This document shows positions 1 to 6,306 of a stretch of DNA of 6,306 bases, piece by piece. Below the pieces are notes generated by a model. It ran no database searches, was not told where the DNA came from, and was given only the letters and a program-made list of their open reading frames with translations. Source of the stretch: Burkholderiaceae bacterium (GTDB taxonomy: Bacteria; Pseudomonadota; Gammaproteobacteria; Burkholderiales; Burkholderiaceae_C); the NCBI GenBank assembly GCA_031256305.1, contig JAIRQU010000078.1:1-6306 (forward strand). Direction: 5' to 3'. A program made the translations under genes and the position numbers. Positions within the stretch are counted from its first letter, which is position 1, and the number at the start of each line of letters is the position of its first letter.

Positions 1-1734
1 AAAGATGTTCTTCTTGCCCTGCTTGGCGACCGTGAGCAGCCCCTGCTTGATGGCCTGGTGCGGAATGGCATGCACCAGATCGCGCAGCGTAACGCCCGGC
101 TGCATCTGCCCTGAAAAGCGCACCAGCACCGATTCGGGCATGTCCAGCGGCATCACGCCGGTGGCGGCGGCAAAGGCCACCAGGCCGGAACCGGCCGGAA
201 AGCTGATGCCGAGCGGAAAGCGCGTGTGCGAATCGCCCCCCGTGCCCACCGTGTCGGGCAGCAGCAGGCGGTTGAGCCAGGAATGGATGACGCCATCGCC
301 AGGCCGCAGCGCCACGCCGCCGCGCGTACTGATGAAAGCGGGCAGCTCGTGGTGCGTTTTGACGTCCACCGGCTTGGGATACGCCGCCGTATGACAGAAG
401 GACTGCATCACCATGTCGGCGGAAAAACTCAGGCAGGCCAGATCCTTGAGTTCATCGCGCGTCATCGGACCAGTGGTGTCCTGGCTGCCGACGGTGGTCA
501 TGCGCGGCTCGCAATAAGCGCCTGGGCGCACGCCCTGCCCCGCGGGCAGGCCGCAGGCGCGGCCCACGATCTTTTGCGCCAGCGTAAAGCCTTTGCCGCT
601 GTCTTGCGGCGCCTTGGGCAGGCGGAACGCGGCGGACGCGGGCAGCCCCAGCGCCTCGCGCGCCTTGGCCGTGAGCGCCCGGCCAATGATGAGGTTGATG
701 CGCCCGCCCGCGCGCACTTCGTCGAGCAGTACGTCATTCTTGAGCGCGAAGTCGGCCACCTTCTGGCCATTCTTCTCGATCCTGCCCGCATAGGGGTAGA
801 TGTCGATCACGTCGCCCATGTCGAGCCTGGAGACATCCACTTCGATGGGCAGCGCGCCGGAATCTTCCTGCGTGTTGAAGAAGATCGGCGCGATCTTGCC
901 GCCCAGTGTAACGCCGCCAAAGCGCTTGTTGGGCACGAAGGGAATGTCCTGCCCGGTGTGCCAGATTACGCTGTTGGTGGCCGATTTGCGGCTCGAACCC
1001 GTGCCCACCACGTCGCCCACGTAAGCTACCAAATGACCTTTTTTCTTCAGCTCCTCGATGAACTGGATTGGCCCGCGCACGCCGTCTTTTTCCGGCTTGA
1101 AAGCCGCGCCTTCGCGCGTGTTCTTGAGCATGGCCAGCGCGTGCAACGGAATGTCCGGACGCGACCACGCATCGGGCGCGGGCGAGAGGTCGTCGGTGTT
1201 GGTCTCGCCGGGCACCTTGAACACGGTAACGGTGATCTTCCGAGGCACATCGGGGCGGCTGGTGAACCACTGGGCGTCGGCCCAGCTTTGCAACACTTCT
1301 TTGGCCCTGGCGTTGCCGGCCCTGGCCTTGGCGGCCACGTCATTGAAGGCGTCGAACATCAACAGCGTTGTCTTCAAGCCCTCGGCGGCAATCTGCGCCA
1401 CTTGCGCGTCATCAAGCAGATCAATCAGCGGCTGCACGTTGTAGCCGCCGACCATGGTGCCCAGCAGCTCGGTGGCGCGGGCCTTGTCGATCAGCTTGAC
1501 TTGCAGATTGCCGCGCGCCACGGCGGCCAGAAAACCGGCCTTGACCTTGGCCGCGTCGTCCACGCCCGGCGGCACGCGGCGCGCCAGCAAGTCCAGCAAC
1601 TCGTCCGGGTTCTCGCCCGCGGGCGGATTCTTGATAAGTTCGATCAGCGCCGCGGTTTGCTGGGCATCAAGCGGCAGGGGCGGAATGCCAAGCGCGGCGC
1701 GCTCGGCAACGTGTTGGCGATAGGCTTGGAGCAT
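1..1734 (-). CDS. acnB: Aconitate hydratase B (bifunctional aconitase / 2-methylisocitrate dehydratase), partial
   Basis: Cytoplasmic [4Fe-4S] enzyme that interconverts citrate and isocitrate through cis-aconitate in the TCA cycle; family members also hydrate 2-methyl-cis-aconitate. The first 578 codons are present and the frame is open to the left edge; E. coli AcnB is about 865 residues, so roughly the last third, with the three cluster cysteines, lies outside. Residues 1 to about 160 form the AcnB-type HEAT-like N-terminal domain. The swivel domain follows, with [19 protein letters not shown] and the [23 protein letters not shown] stretch. The catalytic core starts near residue 400 with [42 protein letters not shown] and [11 protein letters not shown]; this order (swivel before core) is diagnostic of AcnB rather than AcnA. 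The start at 1734 is backed by AGAGGAA at 1738-1744 and the family-typical N-terminus [19 protein letters not shown]. It is last of the visible minus-strand genes, 81 nt after the secreted-protein gene, so it is probably cotranscribed with mdh and tam. Confidence 0.97.
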   Translation of the reverse strand, partial: MLQAYRQHVAERAALGIPPLPLDAQQTAALIELIKNPPAGENPDELLDLLARRVPPGVDDAAKVKAGFLAAVARGNLQVKLIDKARATELLGTMVGGYNVQPLIDLLDDAQVAQIAAEGLKTTLLMFDAFNDVAAKARAGNARAKEVLQSWADAQWFTSRPDVPRKITVTVFKVPGETNTDDLSPAPDAWSRPDIPLHALAMLKNTREGAAFKPEKDGVRGPIQFIEELKKKGHLVAYVGDVVGTGSSRKSATNSVIWHTGQDIPFVPNKRFGGVTLGGKIAPIFFNTQEDSGALPIEVDVSRLDMGDVIDIYPYAGRIEKNGQKVADFALKNDVLLDEVRAGGRINLIIGRALTAKAREALGLPASAAFRLPKAPQDSGKGFTLAQKIVGRACGLPAGQGVRPGAYCEPRMTTVGSQDTTGPMTRDELKDLACLSFSADMVMQSFCHTAAYPKPVDVKTHHELPAFISTRGGVALRPGDGVIHSWLNRLLLPDTVGTGGDSHTRFPLGISFPAGSGLVAFAAATGVMPLDMPESVLVRFSGQMQPGVTLRDLVHAIPHQAIKQGLLTVAKQGKKNIF

Positions 1735-1815
1735 GGGTTCCTCTATTGACGGACGGGATCAAGAAGTCAAGGCGGTTAACCGAGGGGGAAACGGTTTCAC
1801 GCGAAAGTTACGCCA

Positions 1816-2487
1816 TCAAGGCGCGCTGGCGGCGTTATCGGGAGACTGCGCGCCGTCGGACGACGATTGACTGGGCGGCGTTTGGCTGGCAGCAGCGGCG
1901 GGCGGTTCACTGGCCGCGCTATCCAACAGGTGATGCTGCTGGTGCTCGGCCGCGTAGTCTTTCTGCGCCTGGGTTTCGCAATCGTCAGCCACGCGCTGAC
2001 CAATCTTCTGATCCATCAGCATCGACTTGGATCCCAATTGCAGCCACACTGCGCCGTGGAAATTGTCTTCCAGGCGGATCGCTCCGGTACGGCTTTCCAC
2101 CGGGTGCATGTAATAACGGCGCTTGCCCGATGCCACGGTGAAGAACCCCGGATGTTGCGTATCGGCGGCTACCGTCACGCGCTCGCCCTGTTCGCACGGA
2201 AAGGCCCCGGTATAAACCTGCTGGGCGGTTTGCAACTCGTCGTCGGTCAGCCGTTCGGTGGGCGTTTGTACCGGCGTTTTCGCCTCGATGGCCTTGGCAT
2301 GTTTGTGCGACACGCCTTTCTTGCTCCTCTTGTGCTCCGCCTTTTCCCTGACGACCTTTTTCTTGACGGCGTGTTTGGCCGCCGAAGCAGCGGCAGCGGG
2401 CTGCTGCGCCTGGGCCTGCGCGACCAAGGGTAAGGCCAGCGCCGCGCTGGTCAGGGCGGTCAACGCCAGGAAGACATGCTTTTTCAT
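1816..2487 (-). CDS. Secreted/periplasmic protein of unknown function with an MliC/PliC-like two-cysteine domain
   Basis: Predicted 223 residues; I do not recognise a named family with certainty. Residues 1 to about 26 are a classical Sec signal peptide (KK, a Leu/Ala core, then LVAQAQA) without a lipobox cysteine, so the product should be soluble in the periplasm or exported. Residues 38-70 are rich in Lys, Arg and His (KKKVVREK, HKRSKKG, HKHAK). Residues 85-170 look like a compact beta domain: the only two cysteines, C98 (AFPCEQGERVTV) and C170 (VADDC), bracket it and could form a disulfide. Residues 185-223 are Ser/Pro/Ala/Gln-rich and probably disordered. The pattern Cys, VTV strand, RYYMHPVESRTGAIRLED, VWLQLGSKSMLMD recalls lysozyme inhibitors of the MliC/PliC type (their SGxxY and KGxxAxL motifs), but the family lysine before Gly is leucine here, so function is open. 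It sits 47 nt after the citE-like gene and 81 nt before acnB on the same strand, probably in one operon. Confidence 0.85.
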   Translation of the reverse strand: MKKHVFLALTALTSAALALPLVAQAQAQQPAAAASAAKHAVKKKVVREKAEHKRSKKGVSHKHAKAIEAKTPVQTPTERLTDDELQTAQQVYTGAFPCEQGERVTVAADTQHPGFFTVASGKRRYYMHPVESRTGAIRLEDNFHGAVWLQLGSKSMLMDQKIGQRVADDCETQAQKDYAAEHQQHHLLDSAASEPPAAAASQTPPSQSSSDGAQSPDNAASAP

Positions 2488-2494
2488 GATCGGG

Positions 2495-2500
2495 TTTCCT
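2495..2500 (-). promoter_or_regulatory. Ribosome binding site that fixes the start of the secreted-protein gene
   Basis: AGGAAA on the minus strand, 7 nt before the ATG at 2487. The same frame stays open up to a TTG at 2538, which overlaps the stop of the citE-like gene (TTGA). The ATG at 2487 is preferred because it has this site and because it places the basic residues and hydrophobic core of the signal peptide at the very N-terminus; the longer version would bury them behind 17 unrelated residues. Confidence 0.7.
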
Positions 2501-2534
2501 AATTTGGAAGAGTTGAGAGTGAAAAGAAAGGTTT

Positions 2535-3551
2535 TCAAAACCAGGCTACCACGCCATCGGGCAGCGCGCGGCCCGTGGCATGGGCGCGCAGAAGGGTTTG
2601 CCAGTAGTACCGGTAGCTGGCGCGGTCTTGCAGTACGCCTCGCACGCTGATAGGCGCCCAGTCAGCCTGGGCGGCGGCCAGCAGCATTTGCGCCGCCGCC
2701 TCGACCGCTTGCCTGTCAGGCGCGAAGGCTTCAATGATAGGCCGGATTTGCGCCGGATGTATGCTCCACATGCGGGTACAGGCGAACTCCCGCGCGGCGC
2801 GCCGAGCGGCGGCGCGCACGGCGTCCGGGTCGCTGAACTCGGTCACGACGCCATGCGCGGGCGTCTTGCCGTTGGCGTGCGCGGCCGAGGCGATTTCCAG
2901 CTTGGCGCGCACCACCAGCGGGTAGGTGAACTGGCCGGGCACGCCCATCGCCTCGGCGGGAATCGCGCCGCCGTGCGCGGAGACGAAATCCATCAGCCCG
3001 AAGCTGAGCGACTGCACGCGCGGGTGCGCGGCGATGTCGAAAGCGTTATGCACCGCCCGCGGCGATTCAATCAGCGCGTGCAGCGGCAGTCCCGCCGGAT
3101 AGGCGGCCAGCAACGCGCGCTCGGCGCGCGCCACGTCGCCCGCCGATTCCACCTTGGGAATCATGATGTGCGAGAGAAAGGCTCCGGCTCGGCCCGCGAT
3201 GGTTGCCATGTCGGCCTCGAACGCCGGGTGATCGACCGGATGCACGCGCACGCCGATACGCGCGCGCGGATCGGCTTGCCGGGCCTGCGCGGCCAGTTCG
3301 ACGACCATTTGTGCATGTTCAGCCTCGCCGCCCACGGGCGCGCCGTCCTCGCAGTCGAGCGTAACGTCGAACACACAGGCGTTAAATTCCTGCGTCATTT
3401 CGCGCTGCAAAGCGATGCTCTTGCGCATTCGCGTCTGCACGCCGCAGTAATGGTCGCAGACCGGCAGCACGGCGCTGGCGGCCTGCGCACCAAGCAGAAC
3501 CTCGCGGGGATGACGCGCCTGGGCGGGTGTGGAGCAGACAGCGTTTACCAT
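2535..3551 (-). CDS. HpcH/HpaI aldolase / citrate lyase beta-like (CitE superfamily) protein
   Basis: Predicted 338-residue TIM-barrel protein of the CitE/CoA-ester-lyase superfamily, which cleaves or forms C-C bonds next to CoA-thioester or 2-keto carboxylates using Mg2+. Superfamily landmarks are in the right order: LPVCDHYCG (29-37), RMRKSIALQ (41-49), the DxEDG motif in FDVTLDCEDGAP (61-72), RVHP (102-105), IPKVES (131-136), the metal-binding glutamate in LIESPRAV (160-167), FGLMDFVS (184-191) and MWSIHPAQI (261-269). The C-terminal 40 residues are an extension seen in this betaproteobacterial subgroup rather than in classical CitE. There are no citrate lyase alpha or gamma genes beside it, so it is not part of a fermentative citrate lyase complex; malyl-, citramalyl- or another acyl-CoA substrate is possible, but the sequence does not decide. 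Its ATG shares one base with the tam stop (TGATG at 3553-3549) and has only a weak ribosome binding site, which implies translational coupling. Confidence 0.88.
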   Translation of the reverse strand: MVNAVCSTPAQARHPREVLLGAQAASAVLPVCDHYCGVQTRMRKSIALQREMTQEFNACVFDVTLDCEDGAPVGGEAEHAQMVVELAAQARQADPRARIGVRVHPVDHPAFEADMATIAGRAGAFLSHIMIPKVESAGDVARAERALLAAYPAGLPLHALIESPRAVHNAFDIAAHPRVQSLSFGLMDFVSAHGGAIPAEAMGVPGQFTYPLVVRAKLEIASAAHANGKTPAHGVVTEFSDPDAVRAAARRAAREFACTRMWSIHPAQIRPIIEAFAPDRQAVEAAAQMLLAAAQADWAPISVRGVLQDRASYRYYWQTLLRAHATGRALPDGVVAWF

Positions 3552-4333
3552 CAGCGGACCGCAACAATGAACAGGCGCGGAAAGGCCAGCAGCAGCCGGC
3601 CATCGGCGCGCGCGGGATAGGCCAGCGCGATGCGGCGCTCGTACTCGGCCAGATAGCGCGCCCGCAAATCCGGCGCGAGCGGATCGACGTAGGGCCGCAA
3701 TCCGGTGCTGCGGACCCAATCGACAATCGCGCGCGGCGCGGCCATCGGATGTTGATAGATCGTGCGCCAAACCTCGATGCGCGCGGCGCGACGCGCCAGC
3801 AGATCGTAATAGCCCGTCAGCGGCAACAGCTCGGTCCGCAACTGGGACGCATCGCCGATAGCCTGCGCATAGGGCGCTTCGCGCGCCAGTTCGCGCATCA
3901 CGCGGTGCGTTGGCTCGTCACGGTTATCAGGCATTTGAACCGCCAGCACGCCGCCGGGCGCCAGCGTATCCAGCAGGCGCGGCAGCAACGTCTCATGATC
4001 TGGCACCCACTGCAAGGCGGCATTGGCGTAGATCAAATCGGGCGGCGCTTTTCCGGGCTGCCAATAGTCAATATCGGCAATGTCCGCCTGCTCAAAGCGC
4101 AACTGCGGCAGCCGCTCGCGCGCGGCAGCCAGCATGGAGGCGGAATTGTCGATGCCGGCCACCTGCGCGCCGGGAAAGCGCGCCGCGAGCAATTCGGTCG
4201 AATTGCCCGGCCCGCAGCCCAGGTCATAGACCCGCTGGGCCGATTCCAGCGGCACGCGCGCGAGCAGATCGCGCGCGGGGCGCGTGCGCTCGTCCTCGTA
4301 CTGGCGGTAAAGCGCGGGATTCCAGTCCGTCAT
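3551..4333 (-). CDS. tam: Trans-aconitate 2-methyltransferase
   Basis: SAM-dependent cytoplasmic methyltransferase that monomethylates trans-aconitate, a spontaneous isomer of the aconitase intermediate cis-aconitate and an aconitase inhibitor. The 260-residue product matches the E. coli Tam pattern from end to end (252 residues there): MTDWNPALY start, ERTRPARDLLARVPLE (15-30), SAM motif I VYDLGCGPGNST (35-46), acidic ribose contact GID (60-62), ADI (83-85), NAALQWVPDH (104-113), AVQMPDNRDEPTH (131-143), IVDWVRSTGLRPY (203-215) and the closing LLAFPRLFIVA (248-258). The start at 4333 is certain because MTDWNP aligns with the family N-terminus, although no Shine-Dalgarno sequence is visible before it; the 53 nt back to the mdh stop are otherwise featureless. 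It overlaps the citE-like gene by one base. Sharing a transcription unit with acnB suggests a housekeeping repair role. Confidence 0.96.
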   Translation of the reverse strand: MTDWNPALYRQYEDERTRPARDLLARVPLESAQRVYDLGCGPGNSTELLAARFPGAQVAGIDNSASMLAAARERLPQLRFEQADIADIDYWQPGKAPPDLIYANAALQWVPDHETLLPRLLDTLAPGGVLAVQMPDNRDEPTHRVMRELAREAPYAQAIGDASQLRTELLPLTGYYDLLARRAARIEVWRTIYQHPMAAPRAIVDWVRSTGLRPYVDPLAPDLRARYLAEYERRIALAYPARADGRLLLAFPRLFIVAVR

Positions 4334-4386
4334 GGATGCAAAAGCAGAAAATCCGGGCTGGTTCGGGTGCTTGGCGGCAACGGCGC

Positions 4387-5373
4387 TTACAGCAGATGCT
4401 GCACGCCGTCTTTTTCGCCTTGCAATTCGGCGAGGGTCTTGTCGATGCGCTTCTGGCTGAATTCATCAATCGGCAGCCCCTCGACAAGGTGGTACTGGCC
4501 ATTGCTGGTGGTCACCGGAAAGCCGAACACCATGTCCTTGGGAATGCCGTACTGGCCGTCAGAGGGAATGCCCATCGTCACCCAGCGGCCATTGGTGCCC
4601 AACGCCCAGTCGTGCATGTGGTCAATGGCGGCGTTGGCCGCCGAGGCCGCCGAAGACAGTCCGCGCGCGTCAATAATGGCCGCGCCGCGCTTGCCCACGG
4701 TGGGCAGGAATACGTCGGCGTTCCAGACCTGGTCGTTGATGAGGTCCTTGACGTTCTTGCCGCCGACGGTGGCGAAGCGGTAGTCGGCGTACATCGAAGG
4801 CGAGTGGTTGCCCCACACGCACAGCTTTTCGATGTCGCCCACGGCGCAACCGATCTTGGCGGCAATCTGGCTGAGCGCGCGGTTGTGATCCAGACGCAGC
4901 ATGGCGGTAAAGTTCTTGCGCGGCAGGCTGGGCGCGCTCTTCATGGCGATATAGGCGTTGGTATTGGCCGGGTTGCCCACCACCAGCACCTTGACGTCGC
5001 GGCTGGCGACCTTGTCCAGCGCCTTGCCCTGCGCGGTGAAAATTTGCGCGTTGGCCGCCAGCAGATCCGAGCGCTCCATGCCGGGGCCGCGCGGACGCGC
5101 GCCGACCAGCAGGGCGTAATCAGCGTCCTTGAAGGCCACCAGCGGATCGCCCGTGGGCACGACGCCCGCCAGCAACGGAAAGGCGCAGTCTTCCAGTTCC
5201 ATGATGACGCCCTTGAGCGCCTTTTGCGCCTTCTCGTCGGGAATTTCCAATAGTTGCAGGATCACCGGCTGATCCTTGCCCAGCATCTCGCCCGAAGCGA
5301 TACGAAACAGCAGGGCATAACCGATTTGACCGGCGGCGCCGGTAACGGCAACGCGAACGGGCTTCTTGTTCAT
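4387..5373 (-). CDS. mdh: Malate dehydrogenase (NAD-dependent)
   Basis: TCA-cycle enzyme oxidising (S)-malate to oxaloacetate with NAD+, cytoplasmic. At 328 residues it has the usual length of the cytosolic-type MDH group found in betaproteobacteria. Visible landmarks: Rossmann loop [13 protein letters not shown] (10-22), LLEIPDE (41-47) with the acidic position that selects NAD, the mobile substrate loop [16 protein letters not shown] (90-105) with its arginines, [10 protein letters not shown] (131-140), the catalytic Asp and substrate-binding Arg in LRLDHNRA (159-166), and the catalytic histidine H190 in [13 protein letters not shown] (187-199). The frame is open further upstream to 5481, but the ATG at 5373 gives the canonical [15 protein letters not shown] start and has GGAGT at 5381-5385, 7 nt away. 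It is the first gene of the minus-strand cluster and is divergent from the GntR gene, so its promoter must lie in 5374-5585. Confidence 0.97.
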   Translation of the reverse strand: MNKKPVRVAVTGAAGQIGYALLFRIASGEMLGKDQPVILQLLEIPDEKAQKALKGVIMELEDCAFPLLAGVVPTGDPLVAFKDADYALLVGARPRGPGMERSDLLAANAQIFTAQGKALDKVASRDVKVLVVGNPANTNAYIAMKSAPSLPRKNFTAMLRLDHNRALSQIAAKIGCAVGDIEKLCVWGNHSPSMYADYRFATVGGKNVKDLINDQVWNADVFLPTVGKRGAAIIDARGLSSAASAANAAIDHMHDWALGTNGRWVTMGIPSDGQYGIPKDMVFGFPVTTSNGQYHLVEGLPIDEFSQKRIDKTLAELQGEKDGVQHLL

Positions 5374-5455
5374 GATAGGGACTCCAAAAAAGAGATAGGA
5401 CAGAAGGTGGCCTTGGCCGAAAGAAACCCTCGTTGGGCAAAACGCGAGACAGCCG

Positions 5456-5482
5456 CTTGGCCGGCAGGCGCTTGTCGCCAAG
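5456..5482 (-). other. Possible hairpin in the mdh 5' untranslated leader
   Basis: CTTGGC at 5456-5461 pairs with GCCAAG at 5477-5482 (6 bp, 15-nt loop). A competing inner stem, GGCG/CGCC at 5467-5470 and 5476-5479, uses part of the same bases. If transcription starts near 5493 this lies in the leader of the mdh mRNA, about 80 nt before the start codon. There is no uridine run after it and no recognised riboswitch core; chance pairing in GC-rich DNA is a real alternative. Confidence 0.25.
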
Positions 5483-5499
5483 TCAGGGACAAGGGGGCA

Positions 5500-5528
5500 A
5501 GTGTACCGGGACAGACCGCATCGGTCAA
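5500..5528 (-). promoter_or_regulatory. Candidate sigma-70 promoter for the mdh operon
   Basis: On the minus strand a -35 element TTGACC (5528-5523) and a -10 element TACACT (5505-5500) are separated by 17 bp. The predicted transcription start is near 5493, giving a leader of about 120 nt before the mdh ATG. This is the best-matching hexamer pair I see upstream of mdh. Its -35 overlaps the right arm of the GACCG-CAT-CGGTC inverted repeat and stands 1 bp from the -35 proposed for the divergent gntR promoter. Confidence 0.5.
5514..5526. promoter_or_regulatory. Inverted repeat GACCG-CAT-CGGTC, possible second operator
   Basis: Perfect 5-bp arms around a 3-nt centre. It covers four bases of the proposed mdh -35 element and part of the spacer, so a protein bound here would compete with RNA polymerase at mdh. 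It differs in sequence from the palindrome at 5540-5551, so if it is an operator it probably binds another factor. Short GC-rich inverted repeats also occur by chance. Confidence 0.3.
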
Positions 5529-5529
5529 C

Positions 5530-5559
5530 TTGTCTTGTGTCTTATATAAGATGTATCAT
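5530..5559 (+). promoter_or_regulatory. Candidate sigma-70 promoter for the gntR gene
   Basis: On the plus strand a -35-like TTGTCT (5530-5535) and a -10-like TATCAT (5554-5559) are separated by 18 bp, which places the start of transcription roughly 20 nt before the ATG at 5586. The 12-bp palindrome fills most of the spacer, the usual position for a repressor site, so autorepression is plausible. TATAAG inside the palindrome is an alternative -10, but no good -35 stands in front of it. Confidence 0.4.
5540..5551. promoter_or_regulatory. Perfect palindrome TCTTATATAAGA, likely operator for the GntR regulator
   Basis: A 12-bp uninterrupted palindrome, strikingly AT-rich in a GC-rich region, located 34 bp before the GntR start codon in the shared intergenic region. 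GntR-family dimers bind short palindromes, often with a TA-rich centre, next to their own gene. It lies between the -35 and -10 proposed for gntR and just upstream of the -35 proposed for mdh (centre about 52 bp before the predicted mdh transcript start), so one bound dimer could affect both directions. The assignment to this regulator is inference from position. Confidence 0.55.
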
Positions 5560-5585
5560 TGGGGTTATTCCGCTGCTTTCCATCC

Positions 5586-6306
5586 ATGCCCGCGCCTACT
5601 GTTTCCGTTCCGCTCGTTGACGCCCCAGGCGCGGCAACGCCGGCGTTCAGCCCGCTTTACCGGCAAATCAAAATGCTGATCCTGGGCGGCCTGCAACAAG
5701 GCGAATGGAAGCCGGGCGAAATGATTCCCAGCGAATTCGATCTGGCCGCGCGCTTTCGCGTCAGCCAGGGCACGGTGCGCAAGGCCGTCGATGATCTGGC
5801 GGCGGAAAACCTGCTGGTGCGCCGCCAAGGCCGCGGCACGTTCGTGGCCACGCACGCCGAACGGCAGGTGCAATACCGCTTTTTGCGCTTGCAGCCTGAC
5901 AACGGCACCTTGGCAGGCGAAGGTCCATCCGAGCGCGACTTTGTCAGTTGCAAGCGCCAACGCGCCAGCGCGGACGTGGCGCGCGCATTGGCGCTGCGCG
6001 CGGGCGAACCGGCGCTGCAAGCGCGCCGGCTGCTGCGCTTTGCGGGCGCGCCGGTGATTCTGGAAGACATCTGGCTGCCCGCCGAACCGTTCAAGGGCTT
6101 GACCGCCGAGCGGCTGGCCCAATACCACGGACCCATGTATGCCTTGTTTGAGTCGGAGTTCGGCGTGCACATGGTGCGCGCCGATGAAAAAATCCGCGCC
6201 GTGCTGCCCGACGCCGGGCAGGCCGGGCTACTGGCGGTAACAGCCACCACGCCACTGCTGTATGTCGAGCGCATAGCCTACACCTACCACGATGCGCCGA
6301 TGGAGC
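5586..6306 (+). CDS. GntR-family transcriptional regulator, HutC subfamily (UTRA domain), partial at the 3' end
   Basis: DNA-binding regulator with a metabolite-sensing C-terminal domain. 240 codons are present and the frame is open at the right edge; members are usually about 240-255 residues, so only a short tail is missing. Residues 21-88 are the winged helix: FSPLYRQIKMLILGGLQQGEW, PGEMIPSEFDLAARFRVSQGT, VRKAVDDLAAENLLVRRQGRGTFV, ending in the RRQGRGTFV wing that marks the family. Residues from about 95 form a UTRA-type effector domain (RLLRFAGAPVILEDIWLPAEPF, then LLYVERIAYTYHDAPME near the end), which places it in the HutC rather than the FadR group. The ATG at 5586 has a weak ribosome binding site; an in-frame stop at 5547-5549 and only a TTG at 5559 further upstream limit the alternatives. 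Divergence from mdh points to control of TCA genes. In related genomes such a gene often precedes sdhCDAB, which would lie just right of the window (inference). Confidence 0.93.
   Translation, partial: MPAPTVSVPLVDAPGAATPAFSPLYRQIKMLILGGLQQGEWKPGEMIPSEFDLAARFRVSQGTVRKAVDDLAAENLLVRRQGRGTFVATHAERQVQYRFLRLQPDNGTLAGEGPSERDFVSCKRQRASADVARALALRAGEPALQARRLLRFAGAPVILEDIWLPAEPFKGLTAERLAQYHGPMYALFESEFGVHMVRADEKIRAVLPDAGQAGLLAVTATTPLLYVERIAYTYHDAPME

Noticed and set aside
226..1749. 507-codon plus-strand open frame opposite acnB
   Set aside because: It is the antisense shadow of a clear AcnB coding sequence; its translation is His/Arg/Gly-rich with no family motifs, as expected opposite a high-GC gene.
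1741..1770. Possible separate acnB promoter (TTGACT followed 17 bp later by AATAGA)
   Set aside because: The -10 match is poor and overlaps the acnB ribosome binding site, leaving almost no leader; readthrough from the operon is simpler.
1773..1796. CGGTTAACCG palindrome and AACCG/CGGTT stem between the secreted-protein gene and acnB, considered as terminator or operator
   Set aside because: There is no uridine run after the stem on the minus strand, the stem is only 5 bp with a 9-nt loop, and no promoter hexamers flank it convincingly.
2488..2538. Upstream TTG start for the secreted protein overlapping the citE-like stop
   Set aside because: It would put 17 residues in front of a good signal peptide and lacks the AGGAAA site that serves the ATG at 2487.
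2580..5253. Long plus-strand open frames (2580-3620, 3527-4783, 3910-5253) opposite the citE-like, tam and mdh genes
   Set aside because: They run through several genes whose minus-strand products match known families along their full length; the translations are Arg/Ala/Gln-rich and carry no recognisable domain.
5374..5481. N-terminally extended mdh starting at 5481
   Set aside because: The extension has no similarity to MDH N-termini and crosses the likely leader; the ATG at 5373 has a good ribosome binding site and gives the family length.
5565..6274. Minus-strand open frames opposite the GntR gene (5565-6170 and 5657-6274)
   Set aside because: The plus strand encodes an unmistakable GntR winged helix and UTRA domain; the opposite frames show only biased composition.

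Overview
The window looks like a chromosomal segment of a high-GC betaproteobacterium, most likely Burkholderiales and perhaps Alcaligenaceae. This rests on strong GC bias at third codon positions, protein sequences that read like that group's, and the arrangement of mdh next to a stand-alone CitE-family gene with a divergent GntR regulator. The genus assignment is inference; no search was run.

Layout. Five genes lie head to tail on the minus strand and are read from right to left: mdh (malate dehydrogenase, 5373 to 4387), tam (trans-aconitate 2-methyltransferase, 4333 to 3551), a stand-alone HpcH/HpaI aldolase/citrate lyase beta-like protein (3551 to 2535), an uncharacterised secreted protein (2487 to 1816), and acnB (aconitase B, from 1734 off the left edge). 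The gaps are 53, -1, 47 and 81 nt, with no convincing terminator between genes, so one operon is likely. To the right of mdh a GntR/HutC-type regulator (5586 off the right edge) is transcribed divergently. The 212-bp region between them holds candidate back-to-back sigma-70 promoters, a perfect 12-bp AT-rich palindrome and a second inverted repeat.

How the genes fit together. AcnB and Mdh are TCA-cycle enzymes. Tam methylates trans-aconitate, the isomer that forms from the aconitase intermediate cis-aconitate and inhibits aconitase, so its place in the same transcription unit as acnB makes metabolic sense as damage control. The CitE-like protein probably acts on a CoA thioester or related C-C bond; its substrate cannot be read from the sequence. 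The GntR protein is the obvious candidate to bind the palindrome and control both directions. The odd member is the secreted protein: a signal peptide, a Lys/His-rich linker, a compact two-cysteine domain that loosely resembles MliC/PliC lysozyme inhibitors, and a Ser/Pro/Ala-rich tail.

No mobile elements, RNA genes, CRISPR arrays or signs of recent transfer were seen. The window is mostly core metabolism. The points worth following are the tam placement, the divergent regulatory region and the secreted protein.
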